In this document: piece by piece, positions 17,548 through 26,180 of the stretch | Numbering within the stretch: position 1 is the stretch's first letter | Layout of the letters: each line of letters opens with the position of its first letter | Assembly: GCF_013155335.1 (NCBI RefSeq) | Contig: NZ_JABJQZ010000002.1 | Coordinates: 372,001-436,000 of the forward strand | DNA from: Nocardioides sp. zg-1230 | GTDB lineage: Bacteria > Actinomycetota > Actinomycetes > Propionibacteriales > Nocardioidaceae | Direction: 5' to 3' | Length of the DNA stretch: 64,000 nt | The notes under the pieces: model-generated | Told to the model about the DNA's origin: nothing | The model's database searches: none | The model's input: the letters and a program-made list of their open reading frames with translations, nothing else | Position numbers and translations under genes: made by a program

Positions 17548-18000
17548 TCAGATCACCTTCTCGTAGAACACCCGCGTGACACCGTCGTCGGTCGAGCGGT
17601 GGGTCTCGGCGTAGCCGATGCGCTCGTAGAGCGCCTGGTTCTCCACCATGGTGACGTGGGTGAAGAGCCGGATCCGCGTGCAGCCGCGGGCGGTCGCGCG
17701 GCTCTCGGCGAGCTCGAGGAGCGCGCGGCCGATCCCGCGGCCGTGGTGGGCGGGGAGGACGGCGACGTTCTCGAGCACGAGCACGTCCGGTGGGTCCGCG
17801 GACAGCACCAGCAGGCCGACCGGTGCCCCGTCGACGCAGGCGACCCAGGTCTCGGAGACCTCGACGGCCTCCACGTAGTCGGCGTCCAGCGGACCGGGGC
17901 GCTGGCCACCCATGCGGGGCAGGTAGGGCGAGTACGCCGCCGACGCGATCCGCTGCAGCGCGGGCGCGTCGGCGGCGTCAGCCCGACGGAGCTCGGTCAC
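17548..18000 (-). CDS. GNAT-family N-acetyltransferase
   Basis: 150 residues with the GNAT fold. The acetyl-CoA pyrophosphate loop is H-H-G-R-G-I-G-R-A-L-L, preceded by V-L-E-N-V-A-V-L-P-A. The C-terminal N-Q-A-L-Y-E-R-I-G-Y motif is also present. The GTG start at 18000 gives a complete domain beginning V-T-E-L-R-R-A-D. It acetylates an unknown amine. It sits between two unrelated small genes on the same strand; the gap to the upstream small secreted-protein gene is 20 bp, so they may be cotranscribed. Confidence 0.88.
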   Translation of the reverse strand: MTELRRADAADAPALQRIASAAYSPYLPRMGGQRPGPLDADYVEAVEVSETWVACVDGAPVGLLVLSADPPDVLVLENVAVLPAHHGRGIGRALLELAESRATARGCTRIRLFTHVTMVENQALYERIGYAETHRSTDDGVTRVFYEKVI

Positions 18001-18020
18001 TCCGCGAGTGTGGCAGCGCC

Positions 18021-18317
18021 TCAGCCCTTGGTGCCGTTCCTGCTCCCGTTGCACGCGGTGCCGGGGTGCTCGCCGATGGTGGCCAGGAAGTCGCGGACCT
18101 CCTTGGGGATGCTGCCCCAGTTCTGCACGACACCGGGCTGCACCGGCGCCTCGAAGTCCATGTCGTCCAGGCCCGAGAACGCGCAGATCGAGTTCGCGTT
18201 GTAGCCGTTGACCGGGGTCGGGTTGCCGGTGCCGGTGATCTCGCCCGCGGACGCGGCCGTGCCGGTCGCTCCCACGGTCGCGAGGGCCACCACGATCGTT
18301 GCCAGGATCCTCTTCAT
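18021..18317 (-). CDS. Small secreted protein, unknown function
   Basis: 98 residues: a signal peptide (M-K-R-I-L-A-T-I, hydrophobic core, A-S-A-G near residue 24) then a mature part of about 74 residues. The two cysteines (C45 and C89) could form one disulfide. The sequence I-C-A-F-S-G-L-D-D and the C-terminal C-N-G-S-R-N-G-T-K-G resemble other short actinobacterial exported proteins of unknown role. A good AAGGAGATC site precedes the ATG. Confidence 0.75.
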   Translation of the reverse strand: MKRILATIVVALATVGATGTAASAGEITGTGNPTPVNGYNANSICAFSGLDDMDFEAPVQPGVVQNWGSIPKEVRDFLATIGEHPGTACNGSRNGTKG

Positions 18318-18485
18318 CGCTGATCTCCTTGGGGTCGTGCGTCCGGACGCCCGAGAGACGCGGCGGCGACGCTAGGGCGCCGCATCGCCGGCGGCGCGGC
18401 CCCGGACGCCGAGATGACCGAAAGTGGTGAGGTCGGGCCGGGCGCGCCGAGCCCCTCGAGCCGTTCGGCGTACCCCGACCCGCCC

Positions 18486-18496
18486 GAGAACTTGTC
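18486..18496 (+). promoter_or_regulatory. Second copy of GAGAACTTGTC, upstream of the permease operon
   Basis: The same 11-mer found between the pucR and DUF2877 genes lies 109 bases before the NCS2 permease ATG. It is the strongest sequence link between the two catabolic operons and a candidate PucR-type activator site. Confidence 0.45.
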
Positions 18497-18515
18497 AGCG
18501 ACTCCGGCGTTCCTT

Positions 18516-18530
18516 CGGCAGATGTCGCCA
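18516..18530 (+). promoter_or_regulatory. Degenerate CGGCAG-N3-TTGCCG site before the permease operon
   Basis: CGGCAGATGTCGCCA matches 10 of 12 fixed positions of the two palindromes located before hyuA (26233-26247 and 26265-26279). It may be a weaker site for the same regulator. Taken alone it would not be convincing. Confidence 0.3.
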
Positions 18531-18604
18531 GTGAGGGTGTGAGATGGACCGCACTAGTTTGTGGCTTCTCGGGTAACCACCCCGTCAGATCTGGAGGCCT
18601 GCAC

Positions 18605-20029
18605 ATGTCGATGTTCAAGTGGGAAGTGGTCGATCCCGCGCCGGGGCAAGCGGTACTGCCGATGCAGCGCCTGCCGTGGGGCAAGACGATCGGGCTCGGT
18701 GCCCAGCACGTGGTCGCCATGTTCGGCGCCACCTTCGTGTTCCCCCTGGTGATGGGGCTCGACGCCAACCTCGCCATCATGTTCTCGGGCTTCTGCACCA
18801 TCCTGTTCCTGCTGATCGTGCAGAACCGGGTGCCCAGCTACCTCGGGACGAGCGCGTCGTTCGTCGCCTCGGTCGCGGCGATCCGCGCGCTCGACGAGGG
18901 CAACGACTCGTCGTACGTCACCGGCGCGATCCTCGTCGGCGGCCTGGTGCTCGCCGCGGTCGGCGTGCTCGTGCACTTCGCCGGCGCGCACCTGATCCAC
19001 CGCATCCTGCCGCCGGCGGTCACCGGCGCGGTGGTCATGCTGATCGGCTTCAACCTCGCTCCGGTCGTCGCCGGAATCTACTGGCCCCAGGACCAGTGGG
19101 TCGCCCTGGCGACCGCGGCCTTCATGGTCTTCGCCGCCGTGATGCTTCCCGGCTTCTGGTCGCGCATCGCGGTCTTCCTCGCCCTGGTCTTCGGCTACCT
19201 CCTGTCGTGGCTCCTCGACCTGACCTTCGGTCCCATCACCTCCGTGCTCGGAGGCGCCACCGAGGCCACCGAGCACGACCGCGTCTCGTGGGCCGGTGTC
19301 GAGGCGGCGAGCTGGATCGGCCTGCCGAGCGGCACCCTCGCCGACGGCGTCTCCGTCGTCCACGGCCCGTCGTTCTCGCTCACCGCGATCCTGCTCGTCC
19401 TGCCCGGCGTCATCGCGCTCGTCGCGGAGAACACCGGCCACGTCAAGGCCGTCGCCGAGATGACCGGCGAGGACCTCGACCCCTACATGGGACGCGCGAT
19501 CGGAGCCGACGGTCTCGCGACCGCCTTCGCCAGCGCGTTCGGCGGCTCGCCGACCACGACGTACGCCGAGAACATCGGCGTCATGGGTGCGACCCGGGTC
19601 TACTCCTCGGCGGCCTACTACGTCGCTGCTCTGGTGGCCATCCTGCTCGGCCTGTGCCCGAAGTTCGGCGCGGTGGTCAACGCGACCCCGGGCGGCGTCC
19701 TCGGCGGCATCACGGTTGTGCTCTACGGAATGATCGGACTGGTGGGCGCGAAGATCTGGGTCGAGAACAACATCGACTTCGGCAACCCCGTCAACATGGT
19801 GGGTCTGTCCGCGGGCATCATCGCCGGCATCGGCGGCGTGACGCTCACGTTCGGCGACGACTTCGAGCTCGGCGGCATCGCCCTCGGCACGATCCTGGTC
19901 ATCGTCTTCTTCCACATGGTCAAGGGCCGCACCGGCACCGGCGCCGGCACGGTCACCCGCAACATGAGCCACCCCGACTACGACGAGGGCGTCGACGACG
20001 CGGCCTCCGGAGGCACGCACAAGCGATGA
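18605..20029 (+). CDS. NCS2-family nucleobase permease (uracil/xanthine type)
   Basis: A 474-residue NCS2 transporter with about 12-14 membrane segments. Recognisable motifs are Q-N-R-V-P-S-Y-L-G-T-S-A-S-F near the N-terminus, A-E-N-T-G-H-V-K in the substrate-binding helix and the NCS2 signature T-T-Y-A-E-N-I-G-V. It imports uracil, xanthine or a similar nucleobase with protons. The ATG follows GGAGG at seven bases. It starts a six-gene overlapping operon with a molybdenum hydroxylase and an amidase. The imported base is therefore likely the substrate of the hydroxylase. Uracil/thymine fits the barbiturase-family gene in the same region, but xanthine cannot be excluded. Confidence 0.93.
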   Translation: MSMFKWEVVDPAPGQAVLPMQRLPWGKTIGLGAQHVVAMFGATFVFPLVMGLDANLAIMFSGFCTILFLLIVQNRVPSYLGTSASFVASVAAIRALDEGNDSSYVTGAILVGGLVLAAVGVLVHFAGAHLIHRILPPAVTGAVVMLIGFNLAPVVAGIYWPQDQWVALATAAFMVFAAVMLPGFWSRIAVFLALVFGYLLSWLLDLTFGPITSVLGGATEATEHDRVSWAGVEAASWIGLPSGTLADGVSVVHGPSFSLTAILLVLPGVIALVAENTGHVKAVAEMTGEDLDPYMGRAIGADGLATAFASAFGGSPTTTYAENIGVMGATRVYSSAAYYVAALVAILLGLCPKFGAVVNATPGGVLGGITVVLYGMIGLVGAKIWVENNIDFGNPVNMVGLSAGIIAGIGGVTLTFGDDFELGGIALGTILVIVFFHMVKGRTGTGAGTVTRNMSHPDYDEGVDDAASGGTHKR

Positions 20030-20880
20030 AGCCCGCACCCTTCGCCTACCTGCGACCCACCACCCTCGAGGAAGCCCTCGCGGCGCTCGCGGGGGAGCAG
20101 GGGGCGAAGGTGCTGGCCGGCGGTCAGTCGCTCGTCCCGCTGCTCTCCATGCGGCTGGCCGCACCCTCGATGCTCGTCGACATCAACGCCCTGCCCGACC
20201 TCGGCCACGTCCGCGTGGCCGAGGACGGGGTCAGGGTGGGGGCCCTGGCCCGGCACGCCGAGGTCCTCGCCTCGGCCGAGGCCCAGGAGTCCCAGCCGCT
20301 GCTCGCGATGGCGCTGAGCCACGTGGCGCACCCGACGATCCGCAACCGCGGCACCACCGTCGGCTCGATCGTGCACGCCGACGCCGCGGCCGAGATGCCG
20401 ATGGTGCTGCGACTGCTGGAGGGATCCGTCGACGTCGCGTCGGTGCGCGGTCGTCGTACGATCCCGGCGGCGGAGCTGTTCGCCGGCCCGCTCGAGTCCA
20501 CCCTGGCCCACGACGAGGTCGCCGTCGAGGCGTTCTTCCCGGCCCTCGCACCCGCTGCCGGCGTCGCCTTCCAGGAGATCGCCCGCCGTCACGGCGACTA
20601 CGCCCTCGTGGGCGTCGCCGCCCTCGTCGAGACCGACGGGGGAGAGGTCACCCGCGCGCGGATCGGCTTCGTCTCGGTGAGCGACGTCCCCGTCGTCGTC
20701 GACGTCACCGACGCGCTCGACGACCCCGCCGCGAAGTCCCTCGCCGAGCTCGACCCCGCCGAGGACATCCACGCCACCGCCGCCTACCGCGCCCACCTCG
20801 TGAAGGTGCTGGCGCCGCGCGTCATGGCGGCTGCGACCGACCACGCCCGCTCGCGGGCAGGAGAGGCGATCCACCCGTGA
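20026..20880 (+). CDS. FAD-binding subunit of a molybdenum hydroxylase
   Basis: 284 residues, the medium (CoxM/XdhB-like) subunit that passes electrons from the 2Fe-2S clusters to FAD. The FAD site includes K-V-L-A-G-G-Q-S-L-V-P and T-I-R-N-R-G-T-T-V-G-S-I-V-H-A-D. The C-terminal CO-dehydrogenase flavoprotein domain follows (around 175-280). The ATG overlaps the permease stop (ATGA). Order FAD, 2Fe-2S, Mo subunit is that of many CO-dehydrogenase-like hydroxylases. Confidence 0.94.
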   Translation: MKPAPFAYLRPTTLEEALAALAGEQGAKVLAGGQSLVPLLSMRLAAPSMLVDINALPDLGHVRVAEDGVRVGALARHAEVLASAEAQESQPLLAMALSHVAHPTIRNRGTTVGSIVHADAAAEMPMVLRLLEGSVDVASVRGRRTIPAAELFAGPLESTLAHDEVAVEAFFPALAPAAGVAFQEIARRHGDYALVGVAALVETDGGEVTRARIGFVSVSDVPVVVDVTDALDDPAAKSLAELDPAEDIHATAAYRAHLVKVLAPRVMAAATDHARSRAGEAIHP

Positions 20881-21386
20881 CCACCGAACAGCTCCACGAC
20901 GTGCGCCTGCACGTCAACGGGTCCGTCCATGAGGTGCAGGTGCCCGCGCGGCGCCTGCTGTCCGACGCCCTGCGCCACGACTGCGGACTGACCGGCACGC
21001 ACGTCGGCTGCGAGCACGGCGTGTGTGGGGCCTGCACGGTGCTGGTCGACGGCACGCCGATGCGCTCGTGCCTGATGCTCGCCGTCTCGGCAGTCGACGC
21101 CGAGATCACGACGGTCGAGGGCCTGACCGAGGACGACGGCTCGCCCCAGGGCCGTCTCAGCCCCGTGCAGCAGGCGTTCTCCGACTGCCACGGCCTGCAG
21201 TGCGGATTCTGCACGCCGGGCTTCCTGACCACCATCACCGCCGGCCTGCGCGAGACGCCCGACCCGACCGAGGACGAGGCGAGGGAGATGATCGCCGGTA
21301 ACCTCTGCCGCTGCACGGGCTACCAGAACATCGTGAAGTCGGTGCTCCGCGCTGCGGAGATCCAGGCCGAGCGGGGCGAGGCATGA
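20877..21386 (+). CDS. 2Fe-2S subunit of a molybdenum hydroxylase
   Basis: 169 residues with the plant-type 2Fe-2S site (C-E-H-G-V-C-G-A-C, then C at M-R-S-C-L) in the N-terminal half. The second cluster (C-G-F-C-T-P-G-F and C-R-C-T-G-Y) lies in the helical C-terminal domain. It is the small subunit that links molybdopterin and FAD. GTG start overlapping the previous stop; next gene again overlaps. Confidence 0.95.
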   Translation: MTTEQLHDVRLHVNGSVHEVQVPARRLLSDALRHDCGLTGTHVGCEHGVCGACTVLVDGTPMRSCLMLAVSAVDAEITTVEGLTEDDGSPQGRLSPVQQAFSDCHGLQCGFCTPGFLTTITAGLRETPDPTEDEAREMIAGNLCRCTGYQNIVKSVLRAAEIQAERGEA

Positions 21387-23794
21387 CGACGAAGATGTTC
21401 GGCGCCAAGGTGCCGCGCGTGGAGGACCAGCGCTTCCTGCGCGGCCAGGGACGCTACGTCGACGACCTGCTCACCGACGACCCGCGGCTGCTGCACTCGG
21501 CTGTGCTGCGCTCGCCCCACGCGCACGCCCGCATCGTCGACATCGACGTCTCCGACGTGCTCGACGTCGAGGGCGTCGTGGCCGTGTGGACCTACGACGA
21601 CCTGACCGGCGCGATGGCCGAGCCGCTGCCGCTGCTGATCCCGCACCCGACCCTCACCCACGGTCGCACGCAGTACGCCCTGGCGAAGGACGAGGTCAAC
21701 TACGTCGGCGAGGCGATCGCCTTCGTCGTCGCCGTCGACCGCTACGTCGCCGAGGACGCCGTCTCGCGCATCCGCGTCGACTACGAGTACCTGCAGCCCG
21801 TGGTCGGGATCGCCGCCGCACGCGCCGCCGAGCGCACGGTGCACGACGACGTGCCCGACAACGTCGGCGCGCGGATGGAGCAGGAGAACGGTGACGCCCG
21901 CGCAGCCATCGCCCGCGCGCCCCACACGCTGACGCTCGACCTCGACGTCGAGCGCTCCGCCTGTACGCCGATGGAGGGGCGCGGCACCGTGGCCCGGTGG
22001 GACCCCGACACGTCCCGCCTGACGGTGTGGTCCTCGACCCAGACGTCGACCGGTGTGCGCGGCTGCGTCGCCGCCAAGCTCGGCCTCGACCTCGCGAAGG
22101 TCGACGTCGTCACCCCCGACGTCGGTGGCGGCTTCGGCGTCAAGATCAACCACCCGTGGCCCGAGGAGCTGCTCGTGCCGCTGGCGGCGATGACGCTGGG
22201 GCGGCCGGTGAAGTTCACCGAGGACCGGCGCGAGCACTTCATCTCCTCGGCCCACGAGCGCGCCCAGCAGCACCACGTCGAGGTCGGCTTCGACGACGAC
22301 GGCCGCCTGCTCGGGCTCAACGTCGAGTTCTGGCACGACCACGGCGCCTACACGCCGTACGGCCTCATCGTCCCGATCATCACCTCGACCCAGCTGCTCG
22401 GGCCCTACAAGCCGGAGAACTACCGGGTCGCCTTCGAGTCGCTCTACACCAACACGGTGATCGTCACGCCCTACCGCGGCGCCGGTCGACCGCAGGGCTG
22501 CTTCGTCATGGAGCGCACCATGGACGCGATCGCGGCCTACCTCGGCAAGGACCGCACCGACGTCCGCTCGGCCAACTTCATCCAGCCCGACGAGTTCCCG
22601 TACGAGCACGGGCTGGTCTTCCAGGACGGGCGCGAGCTGACCTACGACTCCGGCGACTACCCGGCCTCGCTGGCCAAGCTCAAGGAGCTGGTCGGCTGGG
22701 ACGAGTTCGAGGACTTCCGTGCGGAGATGGCCGCGCAGGGGCGCAGGGTCGGCATCGGCCTGGCGTGCTACGTCGAGGGCACGGGCGTCGGTCCCTACGA
22801 GGGCGCCCACGTGCACATCGAGACCTCGGGCAAGGTCAAGGTCGCGACCGGCCTGACCACCCAGGGGCAGGGCCACCAGACGGCGTTCGCCCAGATCGTC
22901 GCCGACGCCCTCGGCGTGCGCTTCGAGGACGTCGAGATCACCACCGGTGACACCCGCAAGATGCCCTACGCCGTGGGCACCTTCGCCTCGCGTGCGGCCG
23001 TGATGAGCGGCTCGGCGATCCATCTCGCCGCTCTGCGCGCGAAGGAGAAGGCGCTGCGGATCGCGGCCGAGGCACTCGAGGCGTCCGAGGACGACCTCGA
23101 GATCGCCGACGGCGTCGTGTCCGTCCGTGGCACGGACGCCTCGATCGACCTCGGCACGGTCGCCGTCCTCTCCAACCCACTGCGCTACGCCTTCGACGAG
23201 GCATCGAAGGCCGCCACCCAGTTCTCCGTCGGCGACCCGGGCAAGCCGCCGGTGGCCGAGGACGACGAGCCCGGCCTCGAGGGCAAGGACTTCTACTCCC
23301 CGCCGCGCTCGACCTTCGCCAACGGCATGCACGCCGTCATCGTCGAGACCGACCCCGACACCGCGGAGATCAGGATCCTCAAGTACGCCGTCGTCCACGA
23401 CTGCGGCCACCTGATCAACCCGATGATCGTCGAGGGCCAGATCCACGGCGGCGTCGCGCAGGGCGTCGGCGGCGCGCTCTACGAGCGGATGGCGTACGAC
23501 GAGTCGGGACAGCTGCTCAACGCCTCGTTCATGGACTTCCTCATGCCCTACGCGACCGAGGTCCCGACGTCGATCGACATCGACCACCTCGAGACCCCGT
23601 CCCCGCTCAACCCGCTCGGCATCAAGGGCGCCGGCGAAGCGGGCGTCATCCCGTCCGCCGCCGTCTTCGCCGCGGCCATCGAGGACGCCGAGGGCTTCCC
23701 GATCACGTCGATGCCGATCTCGCCGTCCGAGCTCTTCGCCCTGCGGCTCGAGCACGTCGACGAACCCCACCCCCTGTCTGAGGAGACCGCATGA
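21383..23794 (+). CDS. Molybdopterin-binding catalytic subunit, xanthine/uracil-dehydrogenase type
   Basis: An 803-residue large subunit of the xanthine-oxidase superfamily: N-terminal a/b hammerhead (V-P-R-V-E-D-Q-R-F-L-R-G), then Mo-cofactor-binding segments G-G-G-F-G-V-K, P-Y-R-G-A-G-R-P and the late G-A-G-E-A-G with the catalytic Glu. The A-Y-x-C-S-F-R loop of true CO dehydrogenase is absent, so the substrate is probably an N-heterocycle. Coupling to a nucleobase permease, with a barbiturase-family gene nearby, suggests uracil/thymine oxidation to barbiturate/5-methylbarbiturate. This is inference. Xanthine, nicotinate or another heterocycle are alternatives. Confidence 0.93.
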   Translation: MTTKMFGAKVPRVEDQRFLRGQGRYVDDLLTDDPRLLHSAVLRSPHAHARIVDIDVSDVLDVEGVVAVWTYDDLTGAMAEPLPLLIPHPTLTHGRTQYALAKDEVNYVGEAIAFVVAVDRYVAEDAVSRIRVDYEYLQPVVGIAAARAAERTVHDDVPDNVGARMEQENGDARAAIARAPHTLTLDLDVERSACTPMEGRGTVARWDPDTSRLTVWSSTQTSTGVRGCVAAKLGLDLAKVDVVTPDVGGGFGVKINHPWPEELLVPLAAMTLGRPVKFTEDRREHFISSAHERAQQHHVEVGFDDDGRLLGLNVEFWHDHGAYTPYGLIVPIITSTQLLGPYKPENYRVAFESLYTNTVIVTPYRGAGRPQGCFVMERTMDAIAAYLGKDRTDVRSANFIQPDEFPYEHGLVFQDGRELTYDSGDYPASLAKLKELVGWDEFEDFRAEMAAQGRRVGIGLACYVEGTGVGPYEGAHVHIETSGKVKVATGLTTQGQGHQTAFAQIVADALGVRFEDVEITTGDTRKMPYAVGTFASRAAVMSGSAIHLAALRAKEKALRIAAEALEASEDDLEIADGVVSVRGTDASIDLGTVAVLSNPLRYAFDEASKAATQFSVGDPGKPPVAEDDEPGLEGKDFYSPPRSTFANGMHAVIVETDPDTAEIRILKYAVVHDCGHLINPMIVEGQIHGGVAQGVGGALYERMAYDESGQLLNASFMDFLMPYATEVPTSIDIDHLETPSPLNPLGIKGAGEAGVIPSAAVFAAAIEDAEGFPITSMPISPSELFALRLEHVDEPHPLSEETA

Positions 23795-24438
23795 AGTTCA
23801 CCGGAGAGAACACGCTGGCCGCGCCCGTCGAGCAGGCGTGGGACGCGCTGCTCGACCCGGCCGTGCTGGTCCGGACGATCCCGGGCTGCGAGCGCCTCGA
23901 GGCGACCGGTGAGAACGCCTACGCCATGACGGTCACCGCGGGCGTCGCCTCGATCAAGGGCACGTACGCCGGCTCCTGCGTGCTCACCGACCTCGTCGAG
24001 CACGAGTCGCTGGTGATGAAGCTCGACGGCGCCGGCGCCCCCGGCACGATCGGGGCCACCGTCAACGTGCGGTTCCTCGACGAGGGCTCCTCCACCAAGG
24101 TGTCGTACGACGCCGACGCGGTGGTGGGCGGGATGATCGGCGGCGTCGGACAGCGGATGCTCACGAGCGTGTCGCGTCGCATGGCCGGTGAGTTCTTCGG
24201 CAACGTCGACGCGGCCATCGCCGGTGGCCCGGCGGCGGCCCCTGCCGAGGCTGCGGCGGCGGGTGCGCCGGCCGTGGCACCCGCCGGTGGCCCGGTCACC
24301 GCCGGGCAGGTCTTCACCGCCCCGGCTCCCGCGCCGGCGGCCGCATCGCGCCAGGACTTCCTCACCGGCGTCGCCGTCGGCGCCGGGCTCGTGGTCCTCG
24401 GCGTCGTCGTGGGCGGGATCTTCGGGCGCCGCCGATGA
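23791..24438 (+). CDS. CoxG-like SRPBCC protein with C-terminal membrane anchor
   Basis: 215 residues. The first 145 form a CoxG-type SRPBCC domain (M-K-F-T-G-E-N-T-L, W-D-A-L-L-D-P, I-P-G-C-E). An Ala/Pro-rich linker (about 150-180) and one membrane helix (about 190-210) ending in G-R-R-R follow. CoxG anchors CO dehydrogenase to the membrane in Oligotropha, and the same role for this hydroxylase is plausible. The ATG overlaps the Mo-subunit stop. Confidence 0.9.
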   Translation: MKFTGENTLAAPVEQAWDALLDPAVLVRTIPGCERLEATGENAYAMTVTAGVASIKGTYAGSCVLTDLVEHESLVMKLDGAGAPGTIGATVNVRFLDEGSSTKVSYDADAVVGGMIGGVGQRMLTSVSRRMAGEFFGNVDAAIAGGPAAAPAEAAAAGAPAVAPAGGPVTAGQVFTAPAPAPAAASRQDFLTGVAVGAGLVVLGVVVGGIFGRRR

Positions 24439-25829
24439 CGGTCGTCACGGTCGACTCCACGGCCCGCGCCCAGGCCGCCGCCGTACGGTCCGGGGAGATC
24501 TCTGCGAGCGAGCTCCTCGAGCTGCACCTCGACCGGATCGAGGAGCGCAACCCCGAGCTCAACGCGATCGTCTCCCTCGACGCCGAGCGCGCCCGGGCCT
24601 GGGCGGCCGTCGCCGACCAGGCGCAGGCCTCGGGCGAGGAGGTCGGCCCGCTGCACGGGCTGCCCTTCGCGGTGAAGGACACCCACGCGCTCAAGGGCTG
24701 GCGCACGACCTACGGCTCGCCGATCTTCGCCGACGCCGTCGCCGACCACGACGACCTGCTCGTCGAGCGCGTCCGCGCGGCCAGCGCGGTCTTCATCGGC
24801 AAGACCAACGTCCCGGAGTTCGCGGCCGGCTCCCACACGTTCAACACCGTCTTCGGCGTCACCCGCAACCCGGTCGACCCGACGCGCTCGGCGGGCGGGT
24901 CCAGCGGGGGAGCGGCGTGCGCGCTGGCGTCGGGCATGGTGCCGCTCGCCGACGGCTCCGACATGGGCGGGTCCCTGCGCAACCCGGCGTCGTTCTGCGG
25001 CGTCGTCGGCATGCGGCCCTCGCTCGGCCGGGTGCCGGAGTGGCCGCTCTACAACCAGTGGGAGAGCACGTCGGTCGGCGGGCCGATGGCCCGCAACGTC
25101 GGCGACCTCGCGCTCCTGCTGTCGGTGATCGCCGGTCCCGACCCGCGCGCCCCGCAGGCCCTCGGCGACCCCGGTTCCTCCTTCGCGCCGCCGCTGACGC
25201 CCGCCCCGCCGGCCGGTCTCCGGGTCGCCTGCTCGGTCGACCTCGGCGGCGCGCTGGTGGTCGACCACGAGGTCGCGGACGTCGTACGCGCGACAGCGGC
25301 GCGGCTCTCCGACGCGGGTGCGTCGGTGGCCGAGACCCACCCCGACCTCTCGCTGGCCGACGACACCTTCCGGACGCTCCGCGCGTGGCACTTCCAGGCC
25401 AAGCTCGGTCGGCTCCTCGCGGAGCACCCGTCGTCGTTCAAGGCCTCGCTCGAGGCCAACATCCGGGCCGGTGAGCCGCTGACCGGTGCCGACGTGGCCC
25501 GCGCCTACACGCAGCGCACCTCACTGTCGGAGACCATGCGGCTGTTCTTCGGCGACCACGACGTGCTGCTGCTCCCGACCTCGCAGGTGCCGCCCTTCCC
25601 GGTGGAGCAGGAGTTCCCCGAGACGATCAACGGGCAGGAGATGCCCGACTACCTCGCCTGGATGCGCTCGGCGTACTTCATCACCGTCACCGGGTGTCCC
25701 GCGATCTCCGTCCCCGCGGGCCGCACCGCCGACGGGCTGCCTGTGGGCGTCCAGCTGGTCGCCCGTCACGGCGCCGACCGTCGGCTGCTCGAGGTCGCGG
25801 CCGCCGTCGAGGACCTGCTCGCCTCGTGA
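24435..25829 (+). CDS. Amidase-signature hydrolase
   Basis: 464 residues of the amidase-signature family with the full Ser-cisSer-Lys triad: K81 in A-V-K-D-T-H, cis-Ser at 156/157 in A-G-G-S-S-G-G-A and nucleophile S180 in D-M-G-G-S-L-R-N-P. The family hydrolyses C-N bonds of amides, ureides and carbamates. As the last gene of the permease/Mo-hydroxylase operon it may act late in the pathway. It could hydrolyse malonamate to malonate plus ammonia, or ureidomalonate directly (the ureidomalonase role). Sequence alone does not separate these. Confidence 0.9.
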   Translation: MTVVTVDSTARAQAAAVRSGEISASELLELHLDRIEERNPELNAIVSLDAERARAWAAVADQAQASGEEVGPLHGLPFAVKDTHALKGWRTTYGSPIFADAVADHDDLLVERVRAASAVFIGKTNVPEFAAGSHTFNTVFGVTRNPVDPTRSAGGSSGGAACALASGMVPLADGSDMGGSLRNPASFCGVVGMRPSLGRVPEWPLYNQWESTSVGGPMARNVGDLALLLSVIAGPDPRAPQALGDPGSSFAPPLTPAPPAGLRVACSVDLGGALVVDHEVADVVRATAARLSDAGASVAETHPDLSLADDTFRTLRAWHFQAKLGRLLAEHPSSFKASLEANIRAGEPLTGADVARAYTQRTSLSETMRLFFGDHDVLLLPTSQVPPFPVEQEFPETINGQEMPDYLAWMRSAYFITVTGCPAISVPAGRTADGLPVGVQLVARHGADRRLLEVAAAVEDLLAS

Positions 25830-26180
25830 CGAGGTGTGCACAGACTGTGGACAAGGGTGTGCACGACGTCCGCTGAGCTGGGGATGAACGACCCCCGCCT
25901 GTGCACGACGCGCCGGAACCCGAAGTATGTCCAGATCGGGGCCGAAAGACCCTTGTGACCTGGGACTCCGCGGGCGTAGAACTGGTCCTACGCAGCCCCG
26001 CAAGGGGAGGCGGGATGGCTCCGACGACGAGTCCGTACGACGCGAACCGGTACGCCGGGGAACGTCGCAGGCACCAGGTGATGGGTGGCTGGGACGCAGC
26101 AGGAGGAGCGATCGACCGGAAGCATCACAGGACCGGTCACCTCCGAGGACCTGGACGCTTCGGCGACCTGATCCTCACCA
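25830..26180. other. Structured intergenic region, no confident gene
   Basis: The region contains three GTGCAC palindromes within TGTGCAC (25835, 25858, 25900), the last two extended to TGTGCACGACG. Between the first two is TGTGGACAA, the complement of an actinobacterial-type DnaA box. Beyond it, the stretch 25970-26030 folds readily (GCGTAG pairing with CTACGC; CCCCGCAAGGGG), and a terminator closes the region at 26217. An open frame from ATG 26015 after AAGGGGAGG would encode a basic protein that reads through the terminator into the hyuA promoter, which makes it doubtful. A small RNA or leader is as likely. Confidence 0.35.

Noticed and set aside
20026..24438. Carbon monoxide dehydrogenase (coxMSL-coxG)
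   Set aside because: The active-site A-Y-x-C-S-F-R loop is absent and the operon begins with a nucleobase permease.
25835..25906. Replication origin or plasmid origin from the DnaA-like box and TGTGCAC repeats
   Set aside because: A single box and no dnaA, dnaN, parAB or AT-rich region. A similar TGTGGACA stretch near 57120 also stands alone.
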